Position numbers and translations under genes: made by a program
Shown here: one piece after another, positions 1-9,733 of the stretch
Layout of the letters: each line of letters opens with the position of its first letter
Numbering within the stretch: position 1 is the first letter of the stretch
The notes under the pieces: model-generated
The model's database searches: none
Seen by the model: only the letters and a program-made list of their open reading frames with translations
What the model was told of the DNA's origin: nothing
NCBI GenBank assembly: GCA_019096155.1
Contig: JAHCVI010000001.1
Location: 5,642,001-5,706,000 of the forward strand
Source of the DNA: Staphylotrichum longicolle
Taxonomy: Eukaryota; Ascomycota; Sordariomycetes; Sordariales; Chaetomiaceae
DNA length: 64,000 bases
Direction of reading: 5' to 3'

Positions 1-220
1 TGCCCTTGGTGGCGTCGGCAGGGCCGGTCACATCTGTGGGGTGTCAGTGTGTCGTCAGTTTATTAAGCAGCTTGGGCGTGCTAGAGATGCTGGGAGTTGT
101 ACATGTCTTGAGTCCATCGATCTCCTCGTAGGACCCCTTGGCGTTGTATCCCTTGGACACAATTGGGGGAATGTTGCAGCAGGCCTCGCTATGGCCGTGG
201 CTCGCTGGCATAGTCGACAT
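1..220 (-). CDS. Dienelactone hydrolase family protein, N-terminal part (runs off the left edge)
   Basis: Probable alpha/beta-hydrolase of the dienelactone hydrolase family; only about 50 N-terminal residues lie in the window. ATG is at 220. Exon 1 (220-103) reads MSTMPASHGHSEACCNIPPI and continues through VSKGYNAKGSYEEIDGLKT. A 69-bp intron (34-102, donor GTACAA, acceptor CACAG) splits a Tyr codon, and exon 2 (33-1) continues YVTGPADATKG. The HS-x-ACC-x-IPP, VSKGY and GLKTYVTGP blocks are what I know from the N-terminus of fungal dienelactone-hydrolase-like proteins. The catalytic Cys/Asp/His lie outside the window, so substrate cannot be judged. Family assignment is from remembered motif order, not a search. 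Confidence 0.72.
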
Positions 221-1078
221 GTTGGCGGTTGACGGCGTAGCCGGTGTGGTTTGAAAAAGGGTTCTGTCGAAGGTTTTATTTGACCGAGGCGAAGGGGGGA
301 TTTGGTGGACGCTGGATAAACGTTGGGCGTAAGTACCTGGCCGGGACAAGACAGCGGCTGGAGCTGCTGGTGCGGGGTAGTGGGCAGCCCTGCTCGCAGC
401 TTGAACAAGACGCAGTTGGTTTGGAGCAGGCATACCTCTGGACTCTACAGGGCACTTCTTTGCTTATGGAAGTTGTTGAAGCCAAGTTTACGGAAGGGTT
501 TAAAGCCGAGGTTATGGCCGATATCTGTGCTAGACCTGCAGCTGCTCTGATAAACTGCGCTCCTTCCACCACTCTCAGTCACTGTCGAATTTCCTGTTCA
601 CTTGCATCGACAATGCGGGGTAGCTTCCATCAACCCCATGAAGCTCTGATGTCACTTTCCTCCCGCTTGCATTGCCGAAGCCGACGAGGCCAATCAGGCA
701 ACTCAATGTGGCGAGCTCCAAGCTCCACCCTCAGTCAGGGTCAATCAAGCCCGAAGTTAGGCTCGGGCTGGCAGTTCTTTCACTCTCACATCTACGAAAC
801 ACCGCTGGATTGCCTCAACACTCTGGTTAGTAACGAACATGACCATTTGTGTTTTCTTTTCTTTTCTTTTCTTTTTTTTTTAATTCCATCAGAAATCAAT
901 TGTTGAAGTACCTTTTGAAGACCCCATCCCGCACTAGCACAAAGAATGTTCGACATTACAGGGGAACTGGGTTTCTGCGATTCCAGTTTGCAGAAGCCCA
1001 TCCCGCTCAGCGCGCTCTAACAAATTAGAACCGCAACTCAACCCAACGCAAGTGGCAGTTTTGTCCACCTCTCAACAA
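221..1078. other. Intergenic, upstream of the DLH-like gene
   Basis: No supported gene. It holds the presumed promoter of the leftward DLH-like gene and the downstream side of the NUDIX gene. A pyrimidine-rich TTTTC repeat occupies 852-881. Open frames here have no recognisable domains. Confidence 0.6.
852..881. repeat. TTTTC microsatellite / T-rich tract
   Basis: About four copies of the pentamer TTTTC end in a run of ten T. Non-coding position between two leftward genes. Confidence 0.85.
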
Positions 1079-1708
1079 TCATGCGCCTATCGTATACCCG
1101 GACTTCTTCATATCATCTATCACCTTCATGACCGTCTGAACTTCGGCCCTAAAGCGCAGCGTGCTCGACACCTCCGAGAGCGGTATCCATTTGGCGTCCA
1201 ACTTCTCCCACTCTTCTTGCGTGCCCGAGTCCGGCGTGTCGGTGCACTCGGCCGTCGCCGCAAAGAAGTAGACAATCTTGAGCGCCTCCGTTTCTGACTG
1301 TGGATCGGGGTAGAGGCATGCACCGACGTGCTCGTTACTGGGGTGGCCCTCGGTGATATTGGGAGGCTTCTTCGACGTGTCCGACTCTGTAGACTTGGGC
1401 GGCGTAGCTCGAGTCGCGATGTCGAGCTGCAGGGGTGTGACGTGAAGGCCCGTCTCTTCGTAGGTCTCCCGAAGCGCTGCGGCGAGCATGCTCTCGTTGA
1501 GGTTTCGTCGGCCTTTGGGCAGCTGGTAGAGCTTGAGCCGGTTGTTCCAGATCGCAAGGACCATGGCTCGATGAGGATCGATCGTGACAGTGCCGCAGGA
1601 CATGCCGAGCGCACTCGCTGGCCGGAAGCTCATGCTCTTGTCGACTTCGTCGAGCCAGAGGCTGAGCTCCGACTCGTCGGAGCCGGGCCCGGGTTGCTGT
1701 CGAACCAT
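1079..1708 (-). CDS. NUDIX hydrolase (diphosphoinositol-polyphosphate phosphohydrolase-like)
   Basis: Single-exon 209-aa protein. A complete Nudix box GX5EX7REUXEEXGU is present at residues 66-88: G66, then E72, then RETYEETGL. This helix binds the divalent metal used to hydrolyse nucleoside- or inositol-diphosphate-linked substrates. The preceding YQLPKGRRN (61-69) resembles the LPKGR stretch of Ddp1/Aps1-type enzymes, so an inositol pyrophosphate or diadenosine polyphosphate substrate is the best guess, by inference only. The ATG at 1708 is the first in frame and gives a plausible length. Downstream sequence (EEWEKLDAKWIPLSEV) fits the end of a Nudix fold. Likely cytosolic: no signal peptide is seen. 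Confidence 0.85.
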   Translation of the reverse strand: MVRQQPGPGSDESELSLWLDEVDKSMSFRPASALGMSCGTVTIDPHRAMVLAIWNNRLKLYQLPKGRRNLNESMLAAALRETYEETGLHVTPLQLDIATRATPPKSTESDTSKKPPNITEGHPSNEHVGACLYPDPQSETEALKIVYFFAATAECTDTPDSGTQEEWEKLDAKWIPLSEVSSTLRFRAEVQTVMKVIDDMKKSGYTIGA

Positions 1709-4700
1709 TGAGCTGCAGTTGGCGACGTGGGGAAGCCTGGGTGTCGGAGCCAGACCAGCGTTTCCCCTGGTTCAGTGGGCTTGGCAAAGGTTTGTCCTGA
1801 AGCAACACTGTCCCGAATACGCTGCAGACGCCTGTCCAGGGAGTAACGTTCTTCTGCAACGAGCTTAATCGCGCCTCATGGCTTGGGACAGGGGGATTCG
1901 CTTGCCTCTTTATACTCATTTGCGCTCTTGCAGTTTGTCGTTAAAGCACTTGGGTTAGGCGCCAGGTGGCCAATCGGTGTGGTCAAGGCTACACGGATTT
2001 CGTTCCATCCATGTGGCCCAAATCGCCTTGGGCGGGCGACAGCTGCAACAAAAACGAGCGACCGGTGAGCATGCGAGACCGGGAAGGCATGTTCGAGCGC
2101 CCCCAGCACGCAGGTCGACCATAATCCCAGCGAATCACGGTGTCCCACAGGACCCGGGCATCGGGTGTATCGACGCTAGGCCCCAGTTTCCGGGGCCCCA
2201 GCCGCCCTGCGAACCCGGCCTGTTCGGAATGCAACCTAACGCTTGTACTTGTGGGCAACTGCAGCATCAGTGCATCGCACGCGGGAGCCCCAAGCTTTTC
2301 CATCTTGCCTGCCGCATCGGACATCTTGCTGGGGTAGCGCCTTCGTACGGTGTAGCCAGTCGAGGAGCCCCGGAGCCCAGGCCGACTGGTTCCTCTGGAT
2401 TAGAGTGAAGCGCCAATCACGCGTCTTCATCACACCGACCATGCAACGAAGCAGGGAACTGCCGAGCCCAGGACCAGCTTGACACATGACCCTAGCCGAC
2501 CGGTGAGCTCACCCCCTTGCACACGAGGCACAATGGGACTCAATCCTCGTCCCATTCAACCACCACAGGCTGCATAAGAAAAAGGCCACCTCCAAGGCCG
2601 AGCTTTCTGCCATTGGAACATGATCACCAATGTGGCCCGTCATACCTGAATCTGGATTGAGTCGCATGCCCTTGGCTCGCCGTGGAGGGAGCCACCTGCA
2701 ACACCAACAAAATCGCCCAATCGTTTGGTGAGCGCGTCACTTGCTCCTCTATATCTTGCATCTCCCAGCCCCTTGCTGCATGCGCCGCTTGTCCCACCCA
2801 CCAAGAAGGACGTGAGGACGAAGCTGGTGGTCGACGATGTTGGAATAGTCGCTTTGGTAAGGGAGCTTACACCGAAGGAGAAAGAGAAAGCCCCAGAGCC
2901 CCGGGTTATTTCATGGTCAGACATTTTTTCAGGAGTATCATTGCCATGCTCAAGGTGGCCGAAATCACCGTGAGGGCGACGTTCATGAAAAGAAAAAAGG
3001 CACGTTCAGTCCTCCGAATCAGGATAGGAAGCATGAATCACGGCGTCGGCCTGATACGCTTCATTGCTTGGACTTCGATAGACGGTCTCATATGAGGTAT
3101 ACACTCGGTGAGCAAGGTCATGCAACCCCAGCACTGGTGATGTCCTCCTCGATTGGGTACTGGTTGAAAAGACGGATGGATGGATAGCCTTGCTCACCGT
3201 GGCGGACAAACCCTAGCAGCTGTCAAGCCTGCTACTGGTTTCACCAATGCACGTTATACATCTGTTCTCAGTCTGCCGAATTCACCTCGTGGGCGTTGAC
3301 GAGAGGGCGATGAGTGAAATCATGACCTGGTTCGCCTCCCTTAGGTGTGGATGCTCAGCGTCGAGCTCCGCTCAGCCAGCCCAACTTAGATGGAGCACTA
3401 GCAGAGTCACCCCACAATCTCTCTGTAAAGCAGATAGTCGCCTATCTCGCGTCAAACTTCCCAAAGCGTCCGCGACGACGTGGGTTCCCGGCCCGGTTGC
3501 GGCACCCGCTTGGGGGGCTTGGGGGGGTGTTCGGGACAAGGCGACGAAAGGGGTAGGAAACGGCGATGTCCTTCCGCTTTCCCCTTTGGCGAGATGCATT
3601 CGCTCGATCTCCAGAGGCTGCTCTCGACAGGTCAAACACCCCGCTTCCTGCCCGCCTTTGACACCGCGCCTCATCATCGAACCATGCGACATTGGAATGC
3701 AGTCACCCTCTCTTTGTTCATTCCCATCCTACCCCGTTGAAAATCCAATGTCCTGAGTCACACAAAAAGGCCCGGGTCGGAGACTTCGACTCAGGCCAGC
3801 AAAGAAACGTAACCCTTGCGCCCCTCAGCTGGCCCCAATTTCCCGAGTTGGTAACCCGGTGAGCCGTCCTTGCATGCCCGGCCCATCCCAAGGCCCGCCC
3901 GCACCGTTAGCCGATCGAAAGGGGAGGGGGTACGGCCCTTTTCCCAGCGGACCGCGACCCGCTTCTCTTCCTCGCCTTACCATCCGGGGCAGCTTCCGTC
4001 TCATCCCGCTTTTGTAATGACGTACAGATCGAGAAGAAGGGAAAACAGAGGGATATCACACGATCGAGTTCGGTCTGGAGGTTGGTTCTGTCCCACCCGT
4101 CTTCTTTCTCCTATATGCCGAATCCTCCGCCTTTCCCCACTTCATAACCCACGGGTAAGAGCATGTGTGGGGAAGGATAAGGGGAAGGGGAACGCACACA
4201 ACAGCAACAGCGGGAAACGAAATGAAAAAAGAACGAGGAATCAGTTTGCCATGGCAAGGGGCGGCCGTCGTCCGCTTGGGGCGGGACCGCAGCCGGGGCA
4301 CATACATGGTCGGACGGGACGCAACGAAGCGGACAGGTCCGGTGGCATACTCTCTCCCCCCCTTCGCACACCGACGTTGCACCGAGGTGGGCTGTATATT
4401 TGCAGCTTTTTCGCGGGAAAGCGGGCGAGGCGTGGGGGTCAAGTGGCACAGCGCCGCGCCTGTTGCATCTGAGCGAGAGAAGCGCTGAAACTGTGAGGGG
4501 GACGATCGACTCTGATCGATGAGGGTGGGTTGCTGTCGTGTCTTGTGAAAGAGGGTGTGGCACAAAGAGAACATACAAATGAAACTGCGAGGACGGATTC
4601 GCCACGGCAAGAGGGCATGCGGTGGTGGGGGGGGGGAGGGTAGGGACGCAACACAGCATCTGAGAAGTTGGGGGTCAACCATGCGGGACTCTCTTGATCT

Positions 4701-5135
4701 GTGGTGGCCAAACACACCCACAACTGCTGCAGCCACGCGTGTTTATCATGGGCTTAAGGGGCCCCGATTCGACTTTTTCTTTTGCCTGCCTATCATCAAA
4801 CAGAATACAGGAACACAAAAAAGAGGAACGGGCTGGCTGCATGGCGATTTTAGCCGCTCCTTCATCCTACAGCACTCATCGCCGATCTTCAACGATGGGC
4901 ACAACTCTCTCTCTCTCTGATAATCGCTGCGGCCTGGATGGCAGCGTCCCACTCGCATCCGCGCGCCTCGCGCGGGTGGGCGGAAAAAAACCAGTTGGCA
5001 CCCTACCCCGATTCCGGGGATGGAATCCGGGTCGACCCGCGGCTGTCCGGCAGGATGCCTGGCGGGGTTTCGAGAACAACGAGGAAAGAATTTCCCCGTC
5101 GCACGTGCGCTCATCTGGAACTAAACTCGCCCGCT
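1709..5135. other. 3.4-kb intergenic region without a recognised gene
   Basis: Several frames over 100 codons exist, but none has a recognisable domain or a splice-linked partner with coherent coding. The 11-mer GACCGGTGAGC occurs near 2062 and near 2499, and shorter GGTGAGC copies recur near 2728, 3108 and 3859. A short CT repeat lies at about 4904-4917. This is a large gap for the window and could host a lineage-specific or non-coding transcript. Confidence 0.5.
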
Positions 5136-6407
5136 CTAGCTCGACAGGTGGGCATACTCCTTGTTGAACGCCCGCCCAATGACCATGCGCCGGACCTCGG
5201 ACGTGCCCGCGCCAATCTCGTACAGCTTCGCGTCGCGCATGATCCGCGACGCCGGCATCTCCTCGACGTAGCCCATGCCGCCGAGGATCTGGATGCTGTC
5301 CAGGGCGCACTCGGTGGCGCGCTCGGCGGCGTAGAGAATGGCGCCCGCGCAATCCTGCGTCTTGATGATCCCTTGCTCGTCGACGGCGCGGGCCGTGGCG
5401 TACGTGTAGGCGCGCGACGCCTGCAGCTTGGTGTACATGTCGGCCAGCTTGCCCTGCATGAACTGGAACTGGGCGATCGGGGTGCCGAACTGCTTGCGGG
5501 TGTGGGCGTAGGGCAGGGCGACGTCGAGGGCGGCCTGCATGAGGCCGAGCGGGCCCGCGCTGAGGACGAGGCGCTCGAGGTCGAGCCCCTCCATCAGCAC
5601 GCGCACGCCGCCGTTGAGCTTGCCGAGGACGTTCTCCTGCGGCACGAACAGGTTCTCAAAGACGAGCTCGCCCGTGTTGCTGCCGCGCATGCCCATCTTG
5701 TCGAGCTTGCGCAGGCAGGCGAAGCCCGGCGACGACGTCTCGACGATGAAGGCCGTGATGCCCTTGGAGCCGCCGTCCGGGACCGTCTTGGCGTAGACGA
5801 TGACGAGGTCGGCGTCGGGCCCGTTGGTGATCCACATCTTGGAGCCGTTGAGGACGTAGCCGCCGTCGACGGCCTGGGCGCGGGTGCGCATGCTGACGAC
5901 GTCGCTGCCCGAGCCGGACTCGGACATGGCGAGGGCGAGCCCGAGATGATAGGACAGGATTTTTGAGCGTTGACGCAGAGCTGCGAGGGCGGCGTAGCTG
6001 AGGGCGATGGAGCCGCTCGCGCGCGACAGTTCCTCCATGACGACGCAGTGGGCCTGGTAGCCCATGGCCAGGCCGCCCACGTCCTCGTCGGCCGTGATGC
6101 CGAGGAACCCCGCCTCGCCGAGCTTGCCCCACATGTCGGGGGGGAAGCTGTTGGTCTTGTCGGTCGAGGCGGCCACCTCCTCGGTCAGCTCGCGGCGGGT
6201 AAACTCTTGCACGCGCTCGCGCAGCTCGGCCAGGTCGCCGGGCGATGGCGGCTCGAAGCCCTTGGGGTGCTTGGACGAGGCATTGCGTCGTTGCTGGTGG
6301 CGGCAGAGGGCTGGTGTGGTTGCTGCCCTCGAGGACAGGGATGCGAAGAAGGATGCGTTGGATCGTGCTGCGCGCGCGACCGCCCGTGATATCGTCGACG
6401 TCGACAT
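5136..6407 (-). CDS. Isovaleryl-CoA dehydrogenase, mitochondrial (with an internal 45-nt net loss)
   Basis: FAD-dependent acyl-CoA dehydrogenase that oxidises isovaleryl-CoA to 3-methylcrotonyl-CoA in leucine breakdown. ATG at 6407 was chosen because an Arg/Ser/Ala-rich mitochondrial presequence (MSTSTISRAVARAARS) follows; the frame is open further upstream. 423 aa, no intron. Landmarks: SGSGSDVVSM and WITNGPDADLVIVYAKT (middle domain), GLDLERLVLSAGPLG carrying the expected catalytic Glu, and the C-terminal ILGGMGYVEEMPASRIMRD and YEIGAGTSEVRR. Between SYAA and ALAMSE about 17 residues stand where the family has about 32. In another frame the same DNA encodes SQLCVN, the conserved sequence, so the patch at about 5942-5995 looks like local deletion plus frame change (see findings). 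Divergent partner of MCCB. Confidence 0.9.
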   Translation of the reverse strand: MSTSTISRAVARAARSNASFFASLSSRAATTPALCRHQQRRNASSKHPKGFEPPSPGDLAELRERVQEFTRRELTEEVAASTDKTNSFPPDMWGKLGEAGFLGITADEDVGGLAMGYQAHCVVMEELSRASGSIALSYAALAALRQRSKILSYHLGLALAMSESGSGSDVVSMRTRAQAVDGGYVLNGSKMWITNGPDADLVIVYAKTVPDGGSKGITAFIVETSSPGFACLRKLDKMGMRGSNTGELVFENLFVPQENVLGKLNGGVRVLMEGLDLERLVLSAGPLGLMQAALDVALPYAHTRKQFGTPIAQFQFMQGKLADMYTKLQASRAYTYATARAVDEQGIIKTQDCAGAILYAAERATECALDSIQILGGMGYVEEMPASRIMRDAKLYEIGAGTSEVRRMVIGRAFNKEYAHLSS

Positions 6408-6894
6408 GTCTGACTGCGTTTGTGCAAGGTACTGCAAACAATGCTCGGGAGGGGAGCGGAGGGGGAGGTGAAAAGGGAGAGCAGACTGATTGCTTTTTTT
6501 TTCTTCGTCTGGTGTTTTGGCCAAGCACCTCAACGTGGAATAGGAAGGAAGTCGGGAATCAGGGAAGCCGTTATCCAGTGATCCCATGTGTCCGTTAAGC
6601 CGACGCTTCCCCTGGGCATGTGCCAGGGGCGCTCAGCTTTTATTACGTCGTTGGTGACCCGCCTGAAGGGGGTCCGGCTTGCACCGGCTTGCCTCGGGCC
6701 GCCCAATTGCCCTTGAATTACCCCAGGTTTTGGGGTTGGGACGTCACTGAGCCGAGCCGAGTCCCCGGGTCTCGTCTCCTGCACCACCAAACAACATCTG
6801 CACAGCGCACAGCTTTCTTTGTCTTTTTGTCTCGTCGTCGATTTTTGCTGAAAGTCTGTGGTCGCGGGTCCAGTCGAGCTTTAGCATTTCTAGC
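6408..6894. promoter_or_regulatory. Shared divergent promoter of the IVD and MCCB genes
   Basis: 487 bp separate the start codons of two consecutive leucine-degradation enzymes transcribed away from each other. The arrangement suggests co-regulation by leucine or isovalerate, as described for the clustered mcc/ivd genes of Aspergillus nidulans. I did not identify a specific operator. Confidence 0.6.
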
Positions 6895-8774
6895 ATGTCG
6901 CTTTCAACACCATCACGGGAAATGCTGCTCTTGTCGCGGCAATTGGGTCGCCAATGCGCCCGCTCGCGTTCGCTGCGGCCCCGCACCCGCAACTCCCCCA
7001 TCGTCCTCCCTGGCTCTGCGGCGACGAGACGGACGGTCGCCACCTTCAATGCACCGCACCACGCCGGCGCGATATCCGTCATCAAGAGCAACGTTGACAC
7101 GAGCTCGGATGAATTCAAGGAGAACGAGCGGCTCATGGGCGAGGCCATGGCCCGTCTGGACGAGCTCACCCGCAAGGTGCAGCAGGGCGGGTCAGCAAAG
7201 GCCCGCGAGAAGCACATCGCCCGCAAGAAGATGCTGCCCCGCGATCGCGTCACCGCCCTGATTGATCCTGGGACCACCTTCCTCGAGCTGTCGCCCCTGG
7301 CCGGTCACGAACTGTACCCGGAGGCCGAAGTGCCTGCCGCTGGCGTCATTGCCGGTGTTGGTGTTGTTGAGGGTGTCACCTGCATGATTGTCGCCAACGA
7401 CAGCACCGTCAAGGGCGGCACATACTACCCCATCACGGTCAAGAAGCACCTTCGCGCGCAGGCCGTTGCTCAGGAAAACAAGCTGCCGTAAGTATGTCTG
7501 AGTGAGACGACACCTGGGCCATAGCTGACGGTCGCTTGCGCACAGCTGCATCTACCTCGTCGATTCAGGCGGCGCAAACCTGCCGCACCAGGCCGATGTT
7601 TTCCCCGACCGCGAACACTTTGGCCGCATCTTCTTCAACCAGGCTCGCATGTCGGCCGCAGGGATACCTCAGATCTCGGTCGTCATGGGCCCTTGCACCG
7701 CTGGTGGCGCCTACGTCCCTGCCATGAGCGACGAGAGCATCATCGTGCAGGAGCAGGGGCACATCTTCCTCGCCGGTCCGCCGCTTGTCAAGGCGGCCAC
7801 GGGCGAAGTTGTCAGCCCTGAGGATCTCGGCGGTGGCAAGATGCACTCGTCCGTCTCGGGCGTGACAGACTACCTCGCCGTGGACGATGCGCACGCCATT
7901 GTGCTTGCCCGCCGCTCCATCAGCAATCTTAACTGGCCTGCCAAGTCTGCCTCCGCACCCCCCAGCTTCTCCGAGCCGCTCTACGATCCCTCTGAACTCC
8001 TCGGTATCGCTTCGACCAACCTCCGCAAGCCATTGCCCATCCACGAGGTCATTGCCCGCATCGTCGACGGCTCGGCCTTTGCCGAGTTCAAGCGCGACTA
8101 TGGCACCACCCTGGTCACGGGCTTCGCCAACATTTACGGCCACCGCGTGGGCATTGTTGCGAACAATGGCATCCTCTTCAGCAGCTCGTCGCTGAAGGGC
8201 GCGCACTTCATCGAGCTCTGCTCCCAGCGCGGCATCCCGCTCGTGTTCCTGCAGAACATCAGCGGATTCATGGTTGGCAAGGACGCCGAGCGGGAGGGCA
8301 TCGCCAAGAACGGCGCGAAGCTGGTCACGGCCGTGGCGTGCGCCGACGTGCCCAAGTTCACCGTCGTGGTGGGCGGCAGCTACGGCGCGGGCAACTACGG
8401 CATGTGCGGGCGCGCCTACTCGCCCAGGTTCCTCTGGATGTGGCCCAACGCGAGGATCGGTGTCATGGGTGGTGAGCAGCTGGCGAGTGTCATGGAGACG
8501 GTCGGGCAGAAGGTCGACACCGGGCTGAAGGAGAGGATCGACAGAGAGAGCGACTGCGTGTTTTCGTCGGCGCGGTTGTGGGTGAGTTGCACTTTCCCCC
8601 TCTCTCCCCTCCTTGTTTTGAGTAAAAGTTTCTTGCTAACGCCCTCTCTAGGACGACGGTGTTATTCCTCCGGCGCACACACGGCAATACCTGGGTCTGG
8701 GTTTGAATGCTGCCATGGGCGGTCGGAATGTCATTACCCCTGGGCAGACCAAGTTTGGCGTTTTCAGGATGTAA
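6895..8774 (+). CDS. Methylcrotonyl-CoA carboxylase beta subunit, mitochondrial
   Basis: Carboxyltransferase subunit that moves carboxyl from biotin to 3-methylcrotonyl-CoA, the step after isovaleryl-CoA dehydrogenase. Three exons: 6895-7487, 7546-8581 and 8652-8774; introns of 58 and 70 bp have GTAAGT and GTGAGT donors. 583 aa, as expected. Residues 1-50 form an Arg-rich presequence. Core landmarks: CIYLVDSGGANLPHQ, GPCTAGGAYVPAMSDES, QGHIFLAGPPLVKAATGE, then the C-terminal carboxyltransferase half with PLVFLQNISGFMVG, GGSYGAGNYGMCGRAY and WPNARIGVMGGEQLA. The last exon supplies DDGVIPPAHTRQYLGLGL and ends KFGVFRM. The frame is intact throughout. The biotin-bearing alpha subunit is not in this window. 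Confidence 0.96.
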
Positions 8775-9733
8775 ACTACGGCGAGCGCGCATCTGCATAT
8801 CATTTAGTCGTCAACCATGTAGCACAAGCAAGTTTAGACACCTGCATTTTCCTCTCGACCAACACCTTGGAAAGATCCTCGACGTTGGGTGGTGGAAAGA
8901 TCACCGCCGGATATACCGCGCAGGCCACGCAGGCTTTCTCCGGAGTTGACGGTGGAGCATCAGTGCCTGCTCGGTCCGGATTCCGGAAATGGACCGAAAA
9001 GACTAGGCGAATTCAAGATCTGCATGGCAGTTCTTCAGACACCGTTGCATTGACCTGCAGGTCAGCAGCAGTCTAGGCCTTGCGTAGTCTTGGCTTCTAT
9101 AGCTTCGGTTCTCTCATCTTTTCGTCGTCTTGTCCCCTTTTAGCCATCTTCAGGTAATGGGACTCTTCCCAGGTTTGAGTTCAAGGAATGGGGTTCATCT
9201 CGAAGCTGCTTTTTTGTCTTATTCCCGATCTCAGTATCAGCTCCGCGCCTGGTGTTTCTTCCTGTGCAATACAATCAATGGTTGACCCCTTTTTTGGCAT
9301 CCACTAGAGCCAACCTCGTGACTCCATGGCGGGGCTTGATGAGCTGTCCAGAGGATTAGACAAGCCGAGATCGCTCGTATCTTGACTGCAACTGGCGCTC
9401 GGTTGAACTCGTCCCTTCCGCCAGACCAACTTGACGCCAGATATTCCGAGTCTGGGCTTCAACAAGATGCAGATCCATCCCATCCTCGCCCCTACCTGCC
9501 CCACACCACGCTGGGTCTAGATCGGATTATCTACAGGCATCACCCTCCTGCGCAAAGGGGTATAAACTACCCCGCCCTCCAGGAGAGCTTGGGTTGTTCA
9601 TCCGACGCGCAACCGGTGTTGCAACTCACAGCTCACTTTGAAAGAAACTACCTACCCCACATCCAGAGACCTAATTCTAGCCGCTCATCGGTCCCGCACC
9701 TCCAGAGCATCAAGCGCTCGGCGTTTTCCCGCA
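8775..9733. other. Intergenic between MCCB and the SDR gene
   Basis: Holds the MCCB 3' end and the promoter of the rightward SDR gene. No coding region recognised. An open frame running past 8774 exists only if the second MCCB intron is left unspliced. Confidence 0.6.

Noticed and set aside
4938..5966. 342-codon open frame on the plus strand
   Set aside because: Lies opposite IVD; composition is the complement of GC-rich codons and has no domain.
7649..9076. MCCB frame extended to 9076
   Set aside because: It requires reading through the second intron; splicing at 8582/8651 gives the conserved MCCB C-terminus.
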